DNA of 8,375 nucleotides from Bacteroidetes bacterium UBA5543 (lineage in GTDB: Bacteria; Bacteroidota; Bacteroidia; Chitinophagales; Chitinophagaceae): positions 3,721-12,095 of the forward strand of contig DINJ01000185.1 of the NCBI GenBank assembly GCA_002423665.1, in the 5' to 3' direction. The position numbers and the translations under genes are program-made. Of this stretch, positions 5,218-8,375 are shown piece by piece. Each line of letters starts with the position of its first letter. Within the stretch, counting starts at the first letter, position 1. Below the pieces are notes generated by a model that ran no database searches, had not been told where the DNA came from, and saw only the letters and a program-made list of their open reading frames with translations.

Positions 5218-7371
5218 ATGAATCTCAAAACCTACTCAACATACTGCTTTTTTCTTCTCCTACTGTTGCCATATACAATATATGCTCAGAATACATCCTG
5301 CCCTCCTAACCTTGATTTCGAACAGGGAAATCTATCCAACTGGGAGTTTTACGTCGGCGGTTGTTGCCCTACAAATACAACTACAAATAGCGGCCCTATT
5401 GCAGGCCGTCATACCTTAATGTCTGGCACCGGAGTAGACCTTTATGGAGGTTTTCCTGTTGTAGCACCGGGTGGAGGAAACTATTCCCTCAAATTAGGCA
5501 ACAGTGCAACCGGTGCGGAGGCTGAACGTGCAAGATATTATGTGAGAGTACCGGCTAATCAAAACAATGTTTATACACTATTGTACAGCTATGCTGTTGT
5601 TTTTCAAAATCCCGGACACGCACCTAATGAACAACCTCGATTCGAAGTAACAGTATTTGACTCTGCTACCGGCATTCCTGCTCCATGCAATGAATATACT
5701 TTTGTGTCGAGTACAGGGCTACCCGGTTTTCAGAGAGGCAGTGCCGGTGTATTGTACAAACCTTGGGCCACAGCCAGCATCGACTTGTCAGCCATGGCTG
5801 GCCGTACTGTTGCTATTGATTTTACCTCTGGAGATTGTTCCTTGGGCGGACACTTTGGCTATGCTTATATCGATGTTACCTGCAACTTCTTTCAAACTCA
5901 TACGCTCTACTGCCCCGATAATCCTACTTATACCCTTTCCGCCCCTCCCGGTTTTGAAACTTACGAATGGCGAGACGCATCACTGCAAACTGTATTAGGT
6001 ACCAATCGAGACCTCACAATCGCTACCCCTACTACGACAACGATGTTTGCTGTAATACTGGAGCCCTATCCTGGTTTTGGTTGCCCCGATACGATATTCA
6101 CTACTTTCAGCATCACAAGCATGAGTATCCTGCATACTCCTGATACAGCTCTATGTATTGGTTCCAGTTTTCAACTTGCGTCAGGCACCAATAGTACGTC
6201 TTACCCATTTACTTATGCATGGACACCTGCAACAACACTCAGCTGCAGCAATTGTGATAGCCCTATAGCTAACCCCACTGTAACCACAAAGTACTATGTG
6301 ACTATAACAGACAAAGATGGCTGTACCGCAACAGACAGTGTTATAGTAAGAGTGGATGAACGTGTCTTCGCCGAGATAGTTATGCCTGACACCGTATGTG
6401 CTTTCGACTCAGTTACTATCATAAATAACAAGATTAACCCGGTCAATGCTGACTACATTTGGAACCTGCATGACGATTATGGCACAATTATTTCCGGCCT
6501 TGGAAATGATACCATAGTAGGTATTTGGCCATCGCCGGGCATGAAAGTTGTAAAAGTGCGGGCTATCAATGGATTGTGCACAGCAGTAGACTCTGACTAT
6601 ATATACATCAACGAGAAGCCAATAGCCAATTTTGAAGGTGACAAAGATGTATGCGTGGGCACTCCCTGGCAAGTAAGGCCCTATCAACAAAATGCCCAAT
6701 ACTACTGGACTATTGATGGGCAATCAATAACTGATACTGAATATAGAGACATGTACACGTTGACATGGAATACAACAGGTGAAAAGTTGGTCAACTTAAA
6801 ATTAATAAACGAACCTGGTTGCATCGGGATAAAAGAGGAATACATAGGAGTTCATGAATTTCCGGTCGCAGAAATTATTCCAATAAATGCTGATAATCTA
6901 TGTAAAGGCAAAGAATATGAACTTAGCGCTGCAGAAGGCTATCGATACGAATATTCCTGGTCACCACCTCAGTATTTTTCCAACAATCAGTCTTCATTCG
7001 TTGCAGGACGGGCCGAAAAAGAAGAATACATATACCTGGATGTACGTAATCAATGGCATTGCATTTCTCGGGATTCATTTTTTGTTGATGGCGGCCTATG
7101 TTGTGACATATTTATGCCTGATGCCTTCTCCCCTAACAATGATGGTCGAAACGACAGCTATTGGTCTCCTGATATAGACAGGGTGCAACTTGTTCATTTA
7201 ATGATTGTGAACCGTCGTGGACAGGTGGTGTATAATACCAAGTCGGCAATAGCCTGGGATGGAACCTATAAGGGACAGCCTGCAGGGCACGACACATACA
7301 ATTATTTCATAAGATACGTGTGCGACGGGGAGGAAAGGGAGAAAAAAGGAACATTGATCTTACTACGTTAA
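5218..7371 (+). CDS. Secreted multi-domain surface protein with Ig/PKD-like repeats and type IX secretion C-terminal domain
   Basis: Exported protein of 717 residues; its exact function is unknown. Domains in order: a Sec signal peptide (1-23, hydrophobic core FFLLLLLPY, likely cut after IYA); an N-terminal module (about 28-224) opening with NLDFEQGNLSNW, a start common in jelly-roll, carbohydrate-binding-like modules of Bacteroidota surface proteins; five tandem Ig/PKD-like domains (about 228-624); and a C-terminal domain (628-717) with FSPNNDGRND (637-646), VNRRGQVVYN and AWDGTYKGQPA, matching the gliding-motility-associated, SprB-type (type B) sorting domain. This implies Sec export to the periplasm and passage across the outer membrane by the type IX secretion system. 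The mature protein has 21 cysteines, most in a regular pattern, suggesting disulfides. A role in adhesion, surface binding or substrate capture is inference. No secretion-system gene is nearby, which is usual. The ATG fits the signal peptide; no Shine-Dalgarno is visible. Isoleucine ATA is frequent (21 of 45), unlike the left-hand genes. Confidence 0.9.
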   Translation: MNLKTYSTYCFFLLLLLPYTIYAQNTSCPPNLDFEQGNLSNWEFYVGGCCPTNTTTNSGPIAGRHTLMSGTGVDLYGGFPVVAPGGGNYSLKLGNSATGAEAERARYYVRVPANQNNVYTLLYSYAVVFQNPGHAPNEQPRFEVTVFDSATGIPAPCNEYTFVSSTGLPGFQRGSAGVLYKPWATASIDLSAMAGRTVAIDFTSGDCSLGGHFGYAYIDVTCNFFQTHTLYCPDNPTYTLSAPPGFETYEWRDASLQTVLGTNRDLTIATPTTTTMFAVILEPYPGFGCPDTIFTTFSITSMSILHTPDTALCIGSSFQLASGTNSTSYPFTYAWTPATTLSCSNCDSPIANPTVTTKYYVTITDKDGCTATDSVIVRVDERVFAEIVMPDTVCAFDSVTIINNKINPVNADYIWNLHDDYGTIISGLGNDTIVGIWPSPGMKVVKVRAINGLCTAVDSDYIYINEKPIANFEGDKDVCVGTPWQVRPYQQNAQYYWTIDGQSITDTEYRDMYTLTWNTTGEKLVNLKLINEPGCIGIKEEYIGVHEFPVAEIIPINADNLCKGKEYELSAAEGYRYEYSWSPPQYFSNNQSSFVAGRAEKEEYIYLDVRNQWHCISRDSFFVDGGLCCDIFMPDAFSPNNDGRNDSYWSPDIDRVQLVHLMIVNRRGQVVYNTKSAIAWDGTYKGQPAGHDTYNYFIRYVCDGEEREKKGTLILLR
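5899..7089 (+). repeat. Five tandem Ig/PKD-like protein domains with Cys-Trp-Cys pattern
   Basis: These are protein-level repeats within the secreted protein (residues about 228-624); the DNA itself is not visibly repeated. Each unit has a first Cys, then a Trp after an aromatic or hydrophobic residue, then a second Cys: 232/251/289, 313/335/369, 394/415/454, 479/497/535 and 562/581/615. First-Cys spacing is 81, 81, 85 and 83 residues. The second unit, with YAWTPATTL and DGCTATDSVIV, is a classic PKD-like sequence. The pattern resembles the disulfide-plus-core-Trp arrangement of the immunoglobulin fold. Confidence 0.75.
7099..7368 (+). other. Type IX secretion C-terminal sorting domain (gliding-motility type)
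   Basis: Residues 628-717 of the secreted protein. It begins with a Cys pair (628-629) and carries FSPNNDGRND, a central VNRRGQ strand, WDG (680-682), and a terminal Gly-Thr-Leu-Ile-Leu-Leu-Arg strand. In this family the domain directs secretion through the outer membrane and is used by SprB-like proteins. The assignment is by motif recognition. Confidence 0.85.
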
Positions 7372-7405
7372 GCCGTTAAAATAGGGCATTCAACGCTTTT
7401 CTTGT

Positions 7406-7413
7406 TACCTTTG
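7406..7413 (+). promoter_or_regulatory. Bacteroidota -7 promoter element for purM
   Basis: TACCTTTG is an exact match to TAnnTTTG, ending 10 bases before the purM ATG within the 52-base spacer after the secreted-protein gene. No clear -33 TTG element is visible. It implies that purM has its own promoter and an extremely short leader, and is not dependent on the gene before it. Confidence 0.55.
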
Positions 7414-7423
7414 CGCCACTATT

Positions 7424-8375
7424 ATGGCAGATAATAACCGTTACAACCAAAGAGGGGTTTCCGCCCAAAAGGAAGATGTACATAAAGCTGTAGCCCGTTT
7501 AGACAAGGGCCTTTTCCCTAATGCATTCTGCAAGGTATACCCTGACTACTGGGGCGGTGACGAGGCATATTGTAACCTGATGCACGCCGATGGAGCCGGA
7601 ACAAAGTCTATACTGGCATATATGTACTGGAAAGAGACCGGGGATATGAGCGTATGGAAGGGGATTGCCATAGACTCGATAGTAATGAATACCGACGACC
7701 TGCTGTGTGTAGGTGCTACGGGGCCATTTACTTATTCGTCAACCATAGGACGCAACAAACACCTCATACCCGGAGATGTAATCGCTGAAATTATCAACGG
7801 TAGCCAGGCATACTTTGACACTATGCATGAATACGGCATAGACATAAGGTTCCTGGGAGGTGAGACAGCTGATGTAGGTGATGTAGTGCGCACCATAATA
7901 GTGGACGGAACTATGGCATGCCGCATGGAGCGCAGCAAGCTGGTAACAACTGAAAACATGCAAGCCGGAGACGTGGTAGTATCACTTGCCAGCTACGGAC
8001 AAGCTACTTACGAAACTGAATATAACAGCGGAATGGGCAGCAACGGCCTCACTAGCGCCCGCCATGAATTGCTGAAACATGAGTACGCATCAACATATCC
8101 GGAAAGCGTTGACCCCAACCTGCCGAAGGAAGTCGTATACAATGGTAATTACGGACTGACAGATAGTACTGTTACGGGCCTAGACGTTGGCAAAATGATA
8201 TTGTCCCCTACCCGTACGTACGCACCTGTAGTATTGAAGGTATTGCAGCAGCATTTTGATAAAATACACGGCATAATACACTGTAGTGGTGGCGGCCAGA
8301 GCAAATGCCTGCATTACCTGCCCATGCCTTTGCGCATAGTCAAAAACAACCTGCTTCCACCCCCTCCTCTCTTTA
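7424..8375 (+). CDS. purM: Phosphoribosylformylglycinamidine cyclo-ligase (AIR synthase), C-terminus cut by window edge
   Basis: Cytosolic, ATP-dependent enzyme of purine synthesis that closes the imidazole ring, converting formylglycinamidine ribonucleotide to aminoimidazole ribonucleotide. The 317 residues seen run off the right edge; Bacteroidota forms are about 390 long, so roughly 70 are missing. Conserved motifs: DGAGTKS (corresponding to DGVGTKL in E. coli), NTDDLLCVGA, GGETADVGDVVRT (E. coli GGETAEM), GSNGLTSARH, SPTRTYAPVVLKV and IHCSGGGQSKC. The variant forms, such as CSGGGQSKC and the extended N-terminus, are those of the Bacteroidota PurM branch. The start is chosen for its MADNNRYNQRGV opening and the promoter element just upstream. 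Codon use is distinctive for a core gene: Ile is ATA in 14 of 18 cases, Val is GTA in 16 of 25, and no Ala codon is GCG, in contrast to rnr and the polyprenyl synthase. Confidence 0.95.
   Translation, partial: MADNNRYNQRGVSAQKEDVHKAVARLDKGLFPNAFCKVYPDYWGGDEAYCNLMHADGAGTKSILAYMYWKETGDMSVWKGIAIDSIVMNTDDLLCVGATGPFTYSSTIGRNKHLIPGDVIAEIINGSQAYFDTMHEYGIDIRFLGGETADVGDVVRTIIVDGTMACRMERSKLVTTENMQAGDVVVSLASYGQATYETEYNSGMGSNGLTSARHELLKHEYASTYPESVDPNLPKEVVYNGNYGLTDSTVTGLDVGKMILSPTRTYAPVVLKVLQQHFDKIHGIIHCSGGGQSKCLHYLPMPLRIVKNNLLPPPPLF

Noticed and set aside
7732..7963. Two overlapping minus-strand frames opposite purM
   Set aside because: Both are antisense shadows of conserved PurM coding sequence.
1..8375. 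Mobile element, CRISPR array, tRNA or phage signature
   Set aside because: No transposase, integrase, direct-repeat array, tRNA cloverleaf or terminal inverted repeats were seen. The compositional break has no mobile-element hallmarks at its edges.

Overview
The window looks like a chromosomal stretch from a member of the Bacteroidota, probably near the Chitinophagaceae/Sphingobacteriia. The reasons are a secreted protein ending in a type IX secretion (gliding-motility-type) C-terminal domain, Bacteroidota-style TAnnTTTG promoter elements close to several start codons, no clear Shine-Dalgarno sequences, and a PurM of the Bacteroidota type. No tRNA, rRNA, CRISPR array, insertion sequence or obvious mobile element was seen. 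The only gene-free stretches are four spacers of 52 to 196 bases.

Left block, minus strand (1 to 5021). In transcription order it holds lpxK (lipid A 4'-kinase), rnr (RNase R, starting 3 bases after the lpxK stop), a polyprenyl diphosphate synthase with its own TACATTTG promoter element, and the N-terminal 211 residues of an APC/CAT-type amino acid permease that runs off the left edge. A hairpin with a following T-run between the synthase and the permease is a likely terminator.

Divergent spacer (5022 to 5217). It holds a near-leaderless promoter element for lpxK and two short palindromes sharing the core CCTGNCAGG, whose centres lie 85 bp apart.

Right block, plus strand (5218 to 8375). A 717-residue exported protein has a signal peptide, a jelly-roll-like N-terminal module, five tandem Ig/PKD-like domains each with a Cys-Trp-Cys pattern, and a type IX secretion C-terminal domain. 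It is followed by purM (purine biosynthesis), which runs off the right edge and has an exact TACCTTTG element 10 bases before its ATG.

The genes are mostly housekeeping (lipid A, RNA decay, isoprenoids, purines) plus one surface protein. I found no clear new multi-gene system. The two points most worth checking are a marked change in codon use between the left and right blocks (Ile ATA rare on the left, dominant on the right), which suggests a recombination or assembly junction, and the regular disulfide-ready repeat architecture of the secreted protein. All codon counts were made by hand.
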